A DNA stretch of 40,454 nucleotides, taken from NCBI GenBank assembly GCA_022730455.1, contig DZDI01000010.1:1-40454 (forward strand), given 5' to 3'. Origin of the DNA: Phycisphaera mikurensis. Lineage in GTDB: Bacteria; Planctomycetota; Phycisphaerae; WQYP01. Below the pieces are notes generated by a model. The model was not told the origin of the DNA and made no database searches. It saw only the letters and a program-made list of their open reading frames with translations. How positions within the stretch are numbered: position 1 is the stretch's first letter; every line of letters starts with the position of its first letter. The position numbers and the translations under genes were made by a program. This document shows, piece after piece, positions 9,058 to 18,354 of the stretch.

Positions 9058-11724
9058 GTGGCTGACAAGCTGGTCTATTTTTTCGGTAATGGTAAAGCGG
9101 AAGGAACTGCCAAGGATAAGGTTTTGCTTGGTGGCAAGGGGGCAAATCTCGCCGAAATGACCAATATTGGTCTGCCCGTCCCTCCCGGTTTTACCATCAC
9201 CACCGAGTGCTGCGCGGCGTATTACAAAAGCGGCCAGAAGTTCCCCGCCGGTCTTGAAGCTCAAATTGATGATAACATTGCCAAGCTTGAGAAAGCACTT
9301 GGCAAAAAGCTCGGTGATGCAGCTAATCCTTTGCTGGTCTCCTGCCGCAGCGGTGCAGCCGTGTCCATGCCGGGAATGATGGACACCGTCCTGAACATCG
9401 GCCTGACCGCCCATATGATCGAACCACTTGCAGAATCCAGCGGTAACGCGCGCTTCGTCTGGGACGCATGGCGGCGTTTAATTAATATGTTCGGCGACAC
9501 TGTCATGGGCGTAGCGCATGAACATTTTGAACACGAAATGGACGCCGTTAAAAAGAGCCGCAAAATTCGGCTTGACACCGATCTCACGGTTGCCGATCTC
9601 AAGGAAGTCTGTCAACGCTACCTGAAGGTTTATGAAAAGCACACCAGACAAAAATTTCCCACCGATCCACGCGAACAGATTCTCAAGTCCGTGCTGGCGG
9701 TATTTCAGTCCTGGAACAGCCCCCGCGCCATCAAATACCGGGCTATTAATGAAATATCCGGACTGGCCGGAACGGCCGTCAATGTGCAGGCCATGGTCTT
9801 TGGCAACATGGGTGATGACTGTGCCACGGGAGTATGTTTTACACGCGATCCGTCCACCGGCGAAAATGTGTTCTACGGCGAATTTCTCATCAACGCCCAG
9901 GGAGAAGATGTGGTGGCCGGTATCCGTACTCCTCAGGAAATTGTCCGCATGGGCAACTACCTGCCGGATGCCTACGCCGAACTTCTCCGCGTTAAGGATA
10001 TTCTTGAAAAGCATTTCAAAGATGTGCAGGACATGGAATTTACCGTCGAGCACAACAAGTTTTACATGCTCCAGACACGTAATGGCAAGCGCACCGGACC
10101 AGCGGCCGTCCGCATCGCTGTTGAAATGGTGAAAGAAAAGCTCATTGATCAAAAGACCGCCATTCTCCGCGTTGATCCGATGAGTCTCGACCAGTTGCTT
10201 CATCCTTCTTTCGACCCCAAAGCCAAAAAAGATCAATTCGCCAAGGGCCTGCCCGCATCGCCCGGAGCGGCGGTAGGTAAGCCGGCGTTTACCGCAGAAG
10301 AGGCCGAACAACGCCATGCCCAGGGCGAAAAAGTCGTCCTGGTGCGTAAAGAAACATCGCCGGAGGACATCGGCGGCATGCAGACCGCCACTGGCATCCT
10401 TACCAGTACGGGTGGTATGACATCGCACGCGGCGGTCGTCGCCCGTGGTATGGGTAAGCCGTGCGTGGCGGGCTGCGGGGAGTTGCACATCGATGCCAAA
10501 GCCGGCGTGCTGTCGGTTAAAACAGCCGGCGGCAAGACGCGTAAATTCACCCGCAAAGACACCATCTCCATTGATGGCTCGACTGGTCAGGTCTACGCTG
10601 GTGAGGTGCCAACCGTAAAACCGGGTGTGTCTGGTGATTTTGGCACATTAATGAAATGGGCCGACGCCACCCGCAAGCTGCTGGTACGCACCAATGCAGA
10701 TACGCCGCTGGATGCGAAAGTGGCACGTGAATTTGGCGCTCAGGGCATTGGGCTCTGCCGCACTGAGCATATGTTCTTTGAAGGCGACCGAATCATTGCC
10801 GTGCGTGAAATGATTCTTTCTGATAATGAAGCCGATCGGCGTAAGGCCCTTAAAAAAATTCTGCCTTACCAGAAAAAAGATTTTGTTGGGATCTTTAAAG
10901 CGATGGATGGCTTACCCGTCACCATCCGCCTGCTTGATCCGCCATTGCACGAATTCCTTCCTCATGAGGAAAAAAATCAGCGTGAAATGGCACAGCAATT
11001 AAAGGTACCCCTCGATAAAGTTAAGCGTCGTGTGAGTGAACTCCACGAGGCCAATCCGATGCTTGGATTCCGTGGCTGCCGTCTGGCCGTCATTTACCCT
11101 GAAATTCAGGAAATGCAGGTTCGGGCGATTTTCCAGGCTGCAGTTGAGGTGGCGAAAAAGGGCATCAAAGTTCTGCCGGAAATTATGATTCCAATTGTCA
11201 GTACGGTTAAAGAGCTTGAATTTCTCCTGCCTAAAGTGCACGCCGTCGCTGAGGAAACGTTTGCCAAGGCCGGGAAAAAGGTCAATTACAAGGTGGGCAC
11301 CATGATTGAACTGCCCCGTGCCGCCATGACGGCTGATCAAATCGCGACGCAGGCTGAATTTTTCAGCTTTGGCACGAACGACTTGACGCAAATGACTTTC
11401 GGATTCTCACGCGATGATGTTGGAACATTCGTGCCGAAGTACGTTGAGATGGAGATACTTCCGCGCGATCCGTTCAACGCTCTCGATCAGGACGGTGTTG
11501 GTCAGCTTATCAAGATTGCGATTGAGAAAGGCCGTGGAACTAGGCCTGATCTGAAAGTTGGTATCTGTGGTGAGCATGGTGGCGATCCGTCCAGTGTGGA
11601 GTTTTGCCACCGCGTCGGTCTCAATTACGTGAGTTGCTCGCCTTATCGGGTGCCCATTGCCCGGTTGGCTGCCGCCCAAGCCGCCGTCAAAGAGGCGACC
11701 GGTGCGAGTTATTCCACCAAGTAA
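9058..11724 (+). CDS. ppdK: Pyruvate, phosphate dikinase
   Basis: RSGAAVSMPGMMDTVLNIGL, GGMTSHAAVVARGMGKPCVAGC (catalytic His), FGTNDLTQMTFGFSRDD; GTG start at 9058 (VADKLVYFFGNG) preceded by GCGGAGG. Confidence 0.96.
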   Translation: MADKLVYFFGNGKAEGTAKDKVLLGGKGANLAEMTNIGLPVPPGFTITTECCAAYYKSGQKFPAGLEAQIDDNIAKLEKALGKKLGDAANPLLVSCRSGAAVSMPGMMDTVLNIGLTAHMIEPLAESSGNARFVWDAWRRLINMFGDTVMGVAHEHFEHEMDAVKKSRKIRLDTDLTVADLKEVCQRYLKVYEKHTRQKFPTDPREQILKSVLAVFQSWNSPRAIKYRAINEISGLAGTAVNVQAMVFGNMGDDCATGVCFTRDPSTGENVFYGEFLINAQGEDVVAGIRTPQEIVRMGNYLPDAYAELLRVKDILEKHFKDVQDMEFTVEHNKFYMLQTRNGKRTGPAAVRIAVEMVKEKLIDQKTAILRVDPMSLDQLLHPSFDPKAKKDQFAKGLPASPGAAVGKPAFTAEEAEQRHAQGEKVVLVRKETSPEDIGGMQTATGILTSTGGMTSHAAVVARGMGKPCVAGCGELHIDAKAGVLSVKTAGGKTRKFTRKDTISIDGSTGQVYAGEVPTVKPGVSGDFGTLMKWADATRKLLVRTNADTPLDAKVAREFGAQGIGLCRTEHMFFEGDRIIAVREMILSDNEADRRKALKKILPYQKKDFVGIFKAMDGLPVTIRLLDPPLHEFLPHEEKNQREMAQQLKVPLDKVKRRVSELHEANPMLGFRGCRLAVIYPEIQEMQVRAIFQAAVEVAKKGIKVLPEIMIPIVSTVKELEFLLPKVHAVAEETFAKAGKKVNYKVGTMIELPRAAMTADQIATQAEFFSFGTNDLTQMTFGFSRDDVGTFVPKYVEMEILPRDPFNALDQDGVGQLIKIAIEKGRGTRPDLKVGICGEHGGDPSSVEFCHRVGLNYVSCSPYRVPIARLAAAQAAVKEATGASYSTK

Positions 11725-11755
11725 ATGTTGCCATCGATTCAAAGTAAAATTGCCC

Positions 11756-11790
11756 GACGCCCGCGTTTTTTACGCGGGCGTCTTTTATTT
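11756..11790 (+). terminator. Rho-independent terminator after ppdK
   Basis: GACGCCCGCG-TTTTTTTA-type loop-CGCGGGCGTC followed by TTTTATTTTT. Confidence 0.85.
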
Positions 11791-11853
11791 TTGCCCGCGT
11801 CTGGGCGTAAACCTTAACCCGCTGACGGCGGCTGTTATTCCGGCCGCTGGGCC

Positions 11854-11908
11854 CGAGAACGCGTTTCCGGTGCATCGCAGCCTTGCTATTACCTGGACAG
11901 ACTCCTAT
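11854..11908 (-). repeat. Dispersed repeat, copy C (compact architecture)
   Basis: CCGAGAACGCGTTTCCGGTGCATCGCAGCCTTGCTATTACCTGGACAGACTCCTAT. Confidence 0.8.
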
Positions 11909-12010
11909 CGTGGGGCGCTCTTCTGCCGTTGGCTACCGATGACGCCGGTGTGGAGGTGCGTATAAGGCTGGCTGCTGGTGCAATCGCGTCAGACGAAAGG
12001 GGGTAAACCA

Positions 12011-12364
12011 GTGAAATCAATCCGAATCAAGCGGGTATATCTGCCTTATTCACCGGACGATGGTCAACGCATATTGGTTGAGCGCCTCTGGCCCCGTGGA
12101 ATGACCAAGGCCAAAGCGCATGTAGACGTGTGGCTCAAAGATGTGGCACCGAGCGCGGAACTGCGGAAATGGTTTGGCCATAATGTCGTCAAATGGGGGG
12201 AGTTCAAAAAGCGCTATTGGAATGAATTAAAGCAAAACGCGCCCGCGCTCGAATCCCTGCGCCATTCCATGGCTGACGGGCCCGTCACGCTGGTGTATGC
12301 CGCACACGACGAGCAACACAACAGTGCGGCTGCGCTGAAAGAATTTCTGGAAGAACCATCCTGA
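12011..12364 (+). CDS. DUF488 family protein
   Basis: IRIKRVYLPYSPDDGQRILVERLWPRGMTKAKAHVDVWLKDVAPSAELRKWFGH; GTG start with purine-rich AAAGGGGG upstream. Confidence 0.9.
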   Translation: MKSIRIKRVYLPYSPDDGQRILVERLWPRGMTKAKAHVDVWLKDVAPSAELRKWFGHNVVKWGEFKKRYWNELKQNAPALESLRHSMADGPVTLVYAAHDEQHNSAAALKEFLEEPS

Positions 12365-12606
12365 GTCTGCCCACCCCGGTGGAGTGACCACGGAGATAAA
12401 CCTTGTGGCCCGTTGGTGCCCAATGATTGCGTCATTTCGCCCCTATCGTCGAGTAAGCACTCTGCTGCAATAACGCCGCTGGATATTAGGTTGCCGCTGA
12501 ATAATGTCGCGTTCGTGAGTATACTTTCGTAAAGTGGCTTTCGCAGTATTCGCTCCGGGGGCGTCGGCCATCAAATAAATAAGGATTCCGGCGGCGAGGC
12601 GAATTG

Positions 12607-15600
12607 ATGCACACGGTGTTTGAAATAATCGCACGAAAAATTCGCCAGTTGCACACCAAACAAGTCCCGTCAACCGCATGGGTCATGTGGTGCCTCGTCG
12701 CAGCATTTTTTGTCGTGATAGGGCTGCTGCCGAGCCCGGTAGTGGCACGTGTTGAACCGCTGCGTGCGGTTCATATTACTGCGAAAATGCACCTTCAGCC
12801 CGGCCCGATGATTCCTGCCCGTGTCCCTTCTATCATCGTGCACACGCATGCAGGTGGTGGTACCGGCCATTCTACGTTCCGCGGAATCTCGGTTAGTGTC
12901 TCGTTTTCCGCCAGAGATGATATGCGCAAGGCTCGCCGCTTGATTCATAGCGGTCACCCGACAAAGGCTCTGAATATTTATCAGCGGGTACTTTCCAAAT
13001 ACGGCGATCATTTAATCCGCGTGGGGCATAGTCGATATATTTCCATTCGTGCGTATGTGTGGCGGACACTTTACCATTCGTCGGTTATCAAAAATGGCCT
13101 ATATGATGAAATTTACGGTCTCGAAGCGCACAAGGTGATAGCTGCTGCCCAAGCCACGGGCGACGCCGATGCGGTTATTTCGGCGTGTAATCGGTATCTT
13201 CTGTCATCCGTTGCCGTTAAAGCGTTGATGCAACTCTCGGACCGCTTTTTTGAGGCGGGGCATTTTTCTCAGGCATTGGATATTGACTGGCGCCTGCTGC
13301 CGAATCCGACTGCACGAAAGCGCAGGGCCGCGTTGTTGTTTCGGTCGGCCGTGGCAGCCGCAGCGGCGGGTCGCCCACAGTTGGCAGCGCGATACGCGAA
13401 AGATCTGCAGCAGCAATATGCGACCGCATCGGGAGTGGTTTCGGGCCGGCAGCAAAGTCTTGCCAAAGCCCTGGCGGAAATATTAAAACAGCCTGTCATA
13501 CGGATACACGCGCGTACCGTATATGCCGCTGATATTCCATCGCAGGCAGGGGCGATGCGGTCATTTGGATCGGCACCCAATACCGTGTTGTGGAATCGTA
13601 CGGTGAAAGGTCTCGTATTCCGCATGCCGTCCAACGCAGTCGCATCGCAGATGATGGTGAATTCCATATCCATGGCAATGGGTACGTTTGGCCTGAATGC
13701 AGGACACCTTCTGAGTGCACAACAGGCGATGCAACTTATGTACATATTTCCCCATATTAGCCATGGGGTACTGTACATCGACACACTCGGCACGATTCAG
13801 GCCCTGAATGTCAACTCGGGATACACGCGCTGGGCGTACCCGCAGGTTGCCGAGGTGTCCAACACCGAGTCCATCGCCAATCTGGTTTTTCTCGCACAGG
13901 GTGCCGATCAGATTTACTGCTCCGTGCGGCACGGCCGCGTTTTTGGTCTGATGACCAGACATCCGCCATCCAGGCAGATTGGTAGCCCATTTCCCGTTAA
14001 TCCCATGTTTGCCTACATGAACGCTTTGCCGAAATATGACGTTGTCTGTCTCAATGCTGCAGATGGCGAATTACTATGGCGGCAGTCTTCCCGGAAGTTG
14101 GATGGCGTGGCGGTAAGCTCGCCGCTGGTGACCACTCATGGAGTGTTTATCCTGATGGCGGATCGTCATGGTTCCGCCCAGCAGGCACGCCTTTCGCTGG
14201 TCAAACTCAATGAACGCACCGGCGCCGTGGAATGGAATCGTTACCTGTGTACCATTTCCGGTCAGGCATTTCAAAATCCCAATCTCAATGTCGTACCGAC
14301 CGCCGGTCATAGCCGAATTTACATCGCCACCAATGCCGGGGCCGACATGGCCGTGAGTCAACGCGGCGGGCGTATATGCTGGCTGAATCTGACGATTGAT
14401 CCAACGCCAGTATCGAATAATCCGTTTGGCTATGGTTCACCAAGTTTGCGAGTGCTCCCCTGGAGGCTCAACCCGCCGATTCTGACGCACCGGCGTCTGA
14501 TTACCGCCGTATCCGGGGCGCACCACCTATGGCGCATCAATGTATATCGCCGGCGCAGCGGCCGACGGCTATTGACGTTCGCACCCCCAGGCCAGTATGG
14601 TTCCGATATCCTCGTGGCTGTCGTAAATAATAAAATTATACTTACTGGCTCCAGCACCACTGCGTGGAGCGAGACCACGGGAAAAATGCTCTGGAAAAGC
14701 TCCGTCGGCGGGCTGCGTATGGTGGCGCGGCCAACCGTCACAGACCGGGAATTGTATCTGCCTACGCGCCACTATCTTTTCGGTGAGAGCACTCGAACCG
14801 GACGTTTGCTGCTCCGACGACCTTGGCCCACGGATCAGACCGGTCAGGCTGGTGAGCCTGGGAATCTGCTCGCTGGCCTTAATGGAGTCATTGCGGTCAA
14901 TGATTCAACGATTTACTCATACGCCCGCTGGAAGGATGCACTGGCATACCTCAACGCCCGCATCAAGCAGGCTCCCGGTAACCCGCATAATTATCTGACT
15001 CTGGCAGAAGCGGCATATGCATCTGGCCATTTGTCCCGCTGCAGAAAATCACTTAAGCAGTCTTTGGCGGTTGCCAAAAAATCAAAATCAAATGCATCAA
15101 CGTTTACCACCCTGTTTGGTGCTGCGATGAACTTCGCCAATCGCTCCGCGGCTGGCAGACCGAAAGGCAAACCCGGTTATGTAGCTTTTTTCTATTCCGT
15201 TGCGGCTGCTTCCGCCTCCACGCCTCACCAGGAGGCCGCTTGGCGGTTTGCCCAATCGAAATATCTGCTGCATCAGCATCACCCCCGGCATGCTCTGGCG
15301 TTGTGCCAGCAGATACTGTTGAACCGCACGTTGCGAAATACCCCATTAACAATCGATGGCAACGCGTTGCCTGCCAAAGCCGTTCTACCTGCTTATGTGC
15401 AGTTGCGCATCATTGACCCTTACGGGGCCGCGTTGTATCAGCCATGGGCTCATCAGGCCAACGCTCGCATTGCGTCGGCGGCAGATTCTGCGGCGCAACT
15501 CGCGGATGTCGCCTATGGATATCCCAACAGTTCGGCAGCGCCCATTGCCGCCAGGGCATTGCTGCATTTGCTGGTCAACCAGCAGCACTGGACGGTTGCG

Positions 15601-17244
15601 TATCGCACGGCCCTGCTGGCATTGGCTGGTGTACCCCACACCGTGCCGCCCCAAGATGCAAAGTTGTGCCTCGCCGATGCACTGCTGCATATGCGGTATA
15701 GCCGCCAGGCGTATGTCGTCGCGCGTAATACCCTCCAAGATGCGCACCTGACGCCTCCGCAAAGATCTGAACTATCCGCCATTGCAGCCTCCGCCCTGAA
15801 GCATTTAGCGCGGGCGGTACCCGAATTGACGTTCACCGCCCAATCTTCCTACAGCATCTCGCCGCCTGTGCGCGGCCGGTTGCTTGTTCCTGCTCAACTG
15901 CAACCGCGGAGGAGGTCCCATGAGAGTGTTCTCATAGCTACACATCACGCAGCCGTACTCCGCCAGATGCTGCCGGATGGTAGGCTCGCGCCTTGGCAAG
16001 TGCATCTCGGCGCAGGCCACGGACGTATCGCATTGTTGGGATCGCACGCCAGTCAAAGCATTTTGATTACACCGAGGTATGTTCTGGCGGTCAATACCCA
16101 ACTGGGTACCACAATCTGGCGCAGCAGCTTCACCAAGTTATCTCGCAGGACGCAGCATCTCTCGCGGCATGGTTCTTTCGTTGAGCATCATGTCATCGAA
16201 CCCTTTGTAGCCCAAAACGGCAATAACCGGGTGTACATCAATGGCATGTTGCAAAACGCCCCCGCCATAGGCAGTGCCGGGCCGTTATTATCGTTGATGA
16301 CCCGCATTGAACGCTTCACCGGCCCTGTAAAATTCACTTTCATACGGTGGACGCGGTGCGGGCTGCTGGTGGATATTAATCACCGCATCATGCTCGCCGA
16401 TCCGCGTACCGGAAAGTGGATGTGGCAGCGCCCGTTGGCCATCACCAACACCGGCAGGGTCACCAGTGCGCGGTGTGTGGGCGGATCAATTATTCTTGCC
16501 TTGGGTCGGCACTTTCATAGCCTTCTAGCCGTCAACGCCATCACCGGCCATGTGCAGGCGCGGCAATTGCTGACCTCTGCCGCTGGATACCAGCAGATGC
16601 TCACCGGGCCGGATGCGACCATCTTCCTTGTCGGCCATCGTCGAACATCGGCGTATCGCGTGCTCCACCATAGGATAAATAGGCTATGGAGCCGCAAGAC
16701 CAGCAACGCGCTGCCCCGGCTATCTGCGCTCATGTTTGTCGGTGTAGCGCAATTCCAGCGTGATGGGGTGATCTGCCTGAACGCAGCCACCGGTGCCACA
16801 CGCTGGCAAATAGCCATGCTTCCGGGTGCCATCAGCGGCATCGCCGGTAAAGACATGGATTTGCAGACCTTTGACGACACCCTTATTGCCCGAACGCCAA
16901 CTGACCTGACCGCCTATTCAGCGGAGAGTGGTCATATCCGATGGAGGGCAGATATGATGACGCGCGAAACTCCACCGCTGGTCCGCATGCAATTGGCCGA
17001 TCCTGATCTCGCACTGTTGGCGTGCGGGCCAACCAGGACTGCCAGCCGAAGTGAAAAACTTATTTTGATCAATCAGCGTGATCGCCTCGGGCGCCTTGAT
17101 AATGGCGCTATTGCCTTGAGTAAACCGCTGGTCATTTCTGCCAATGACGGCAATGGCCCGGTGATTCAGGCATGGTACGTGCTGGATCACAGTGTAGTTT
17201 TTTCTCTCCATGGAAGGTTATTCGCGTATCATGCTGGTCCGTGA
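12607..17244 (+). CDS. Large PQQ-like beta-propeller / TPR protein with N-terminal membrane anchor or signal
   Basis: Repeated PQQ-type blades (LNVNSGYTRWAYP, LNAADGELLWRQ, ETTGKMLWKSSVGGL, VNTQLGTTIWRSS, LNAATGATRWQI) flanking a TPR-like helical region (~aa 770-1070); hydrophobic N-terminal segment VMWCLVAAFFVVIGLLPSPVVA. Confidence 0.8.
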   Translation: MHTVFEIIARKIRQLHTKQVPSTAWVMWCLVAAFFVVIGLLPSPVVARVEPLRAVHITAKMHLQPGPMIPARVPSIIVHTHAGGGTGHSTFRGISVSVSFSARDDMRKARRLIHSGHPTKALNIYQRVLSKYGDHLIRVGHSRYISIRAYVWRTLYHSSVIKNGLYDEIYGLEAHKVIAAAQATGDADAVISACNRYLLSSVAVKALMQLSDRFFEAGHFSQALDIDWRLLPNPTARKRRAALLFRSAVAAAAAGRPQLAARYAKDLQQQYATASGVVSGRQQSLAKALAEILKQPVIRIHARTVYAADIPSQAGAMRSFGSAPNTVLWNRTVKGLVFRMPSNAVASQMMVNSISMAMGTFGLNAGHLLSAQQAMQLMYIFPHISHGVLYIDTLGTIQALNVNSGYTRWAYPQVAEVSNTESIANLVFLAQGADQIYCSVRHGRVFGLMTRHPPSRQIGSPFPVNPMFAYMNALPKYDVVCLNAADGELLWRQSSRKLDGVAVSSPLVTTHGVFILMADRHGSAQQARLSLVKLNERTGAVEWNRYLCTISGQAFQNPNLNVVPTAGHSRIYIATNAGADMAVSQRGGRICWLNLTIDPTPVSNNPFGYGSPSLRVLPWRLNPPILTHRRLITAVSGAHHLWRINVYRRRSGRRLLTFAPPGQYGSDILVAVVNNKIILTGSSTTAWSETTGKMLWKSSVGGLRMVARPTVTDRELYLPTRHYLFGESTRTGRLLLRRPWPTDQTGQAGEPGNLLAGLNGVIAVNDSTIYSYARWKDALAYLNARIKQAPGNPHNYLTLAEAAYASGHLSRCRKSLKQSLAVAKKSKSNASTFTTLFGAAMNFANRSAAGRPKGKPGYVAFFYSVAAASASTPHQEAAWRFAQSKYLLHQHHPRHALALCQQILLNRTLRNTPLTIDGNALPAKAVLPAYVQLRIIDPYGAALYQPWAHQANARIASAADSAAQLADVAYGYPNSSAAPIAARALLHLLVNQQHWTVAYRTALLALAGVPHTVPPQDAKLCLADALLHMRYSRQAYVVARNTLQDAHLTPPQRSELSAIAASALKHLARAVPELTFTAQSSYSISPPVRGRLLVPAQLQPRRRSHESVLIATHHAAVLRQMLPDGRLAPWQVHLGAGHGRIALLGSHASQSILITPRYVLAVNTQLGTTIWRSSFTKLSRRTQHLSRHGSFVEHHVIEPFVAQNGNNRVYINGMLQNAPAIGSAGPLLSLMTRIERFTGPVKFTFIRWTRCGLLVDINHRIMLADPRTGKWMWQRPLAITNTGRVTSARCVGGSIILALGRHFHSLLAVNAITGHVQARQLLTSAAGYQQMLTGPDATIFLVGHRRTSAYRVLHHRINRLWSRKTSNALPRLSALMFVGVAQFQRDGVICLNAATGATRWQIAMLPGAISGIAGKDMDLQTFDDTLIARTPTDLTAYSAESGHIRWRADMMTRETPPLVRMQLADPDLALLACGPTRTASRSEKLILINQRDRLGRLDNGAIALSKPLVISANDGNGPVIQAWYVLDHSVVFSLHGRLFAYHAGP

Positions 17245-17337
17245 TGTTATCCGCTTTGATGGCTTGATTGCCGGTGGATTTCGATTCTAATTGTGCAGGA
17301 AATGCCGAATTGAGCCACCGAGATAAGGATTGTTTTC

Positions 17338-18336
17338 ATGAGCACAAATTCGACTTCATTGGATGACCGAACCTCAGTACGGTATTCTCCCACAATACGG
17401 CAGTTGCGAATCGTCGTTGCCATTATTGCGTCCTCTATCATCTTTTATGTAATCGGCACGCATGTCATCGTGATGCCGGATATGGGGGGTGCATGGACGA
17501 TCGCGGTCGGGCCCTTGGATTCATGGCTAGGCCCGGCGGGCTTAGTTGCCGCCTTGCTTATCAGCATGGTCATTTCAGCCATTATCACTTGGCCCGATGG
17601 GCCGCATACCGGCTTGTTTTGCGCGGCCGTCGGCCTGTGCACGCTGGCCGTCCGCACCGGCACGATTAAATTTCTTCTTCTGACACATTACCGGGATATA
17701 TCGGCCGCCTACCTGCCGCTGGTGGGGCAGGCCGCGTTTTATCTGGCCCTGATCATGTTGGGCGCTCTGGCAGCGCGGGTGATGCAGCCGTGGTTTACCA
17801 CCAGCCGGCCCTGGCCGCTTAGTTTGGCGGTGCCATGGCCCCTGCATAGCCAAGCCGACGACACCGTGCCAGCCGGGTTTCCATCATCCACAGGCTGGCT
17901 GCTGGACAGCAATAAAAAACCCATATTTGCCTCAGCCTCTCTGGGGGTTGGGTTGCTGGCGCTGGCGATGATGGCGATCATCGCATTGATAATTGAATAC
18001 ATCACCATGCGGTCCCTGCAGCCGGGACAATTAATCTTTTCGTTGATCGTCTCATTCTACGTCGCTGGTTTTGCGACCGGGCTTACGTTTAAGAAAGCCC
18101 CTGATATTTTTTATCTCATGGCTCCGATGGTCACAGCCGCGATCAGTTATATAGTGGCGTCTCACGTGGCCGGGCCCTATCCGGGATACCCCGGCTTTCG
18201 TCCCGCCGAGGCCCTGCCCATTTACTATGCTTCAGCCGGGGTGGCCGGCGTGCTGATGGGTTACTATTCGGCCATGCGGGCCCTTCATCATGGGGCGGTT
18301 GACAGTGCACACGGAACTAAATCCAAAGCGGTTTGA
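17338..18336 (+). CDS. Polytopic membrane protein of unknown function
   Basis: 332 aa with multiple hydrophobic segments; ATG preceded by a short upstream region; ends 18 bp before the histidine kinase start. Confidence 0.75.
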   Translation: MSTNSTSLDDRTSVRYSPTIRQLRIVVAIIASSIIFYVIGTHVIVMPDMGGAWTIAVGPLDSWLGPAGLVAALLISMVISAIITWPDGPHTGLFCAAVGLCTLAVRTGTIKFLLLTHYRDISAAYLPLVGQAAFYLALIMLGALAARVMQPWFTTSRPWPLSLAVPWPLHSQADDTVPAGFPSSTGWLLDSNKKPIFASASLGVGLLALAMMAIIALIIEYITMRSLQPGQLIFSLIVSFYVAGFATGLTFKKAPDIFYLMAPMVTAAISYIVASHVAGPYPGYPGFRPAEALPIYYASAGVAGVLMGYYSAMRALHHGAVDSAHGTKSKAV

Positions 18337-18354
18337 TGGAGCCAATCAGCGTTC

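Noticed and set aside
12363-12373. GAGTCTGCCCA right after the DUF488 stop as another repeat copy
   Set aside because: Only ~11 bp with a mismatch and no extension into the rest of the repeat module; likely chance.
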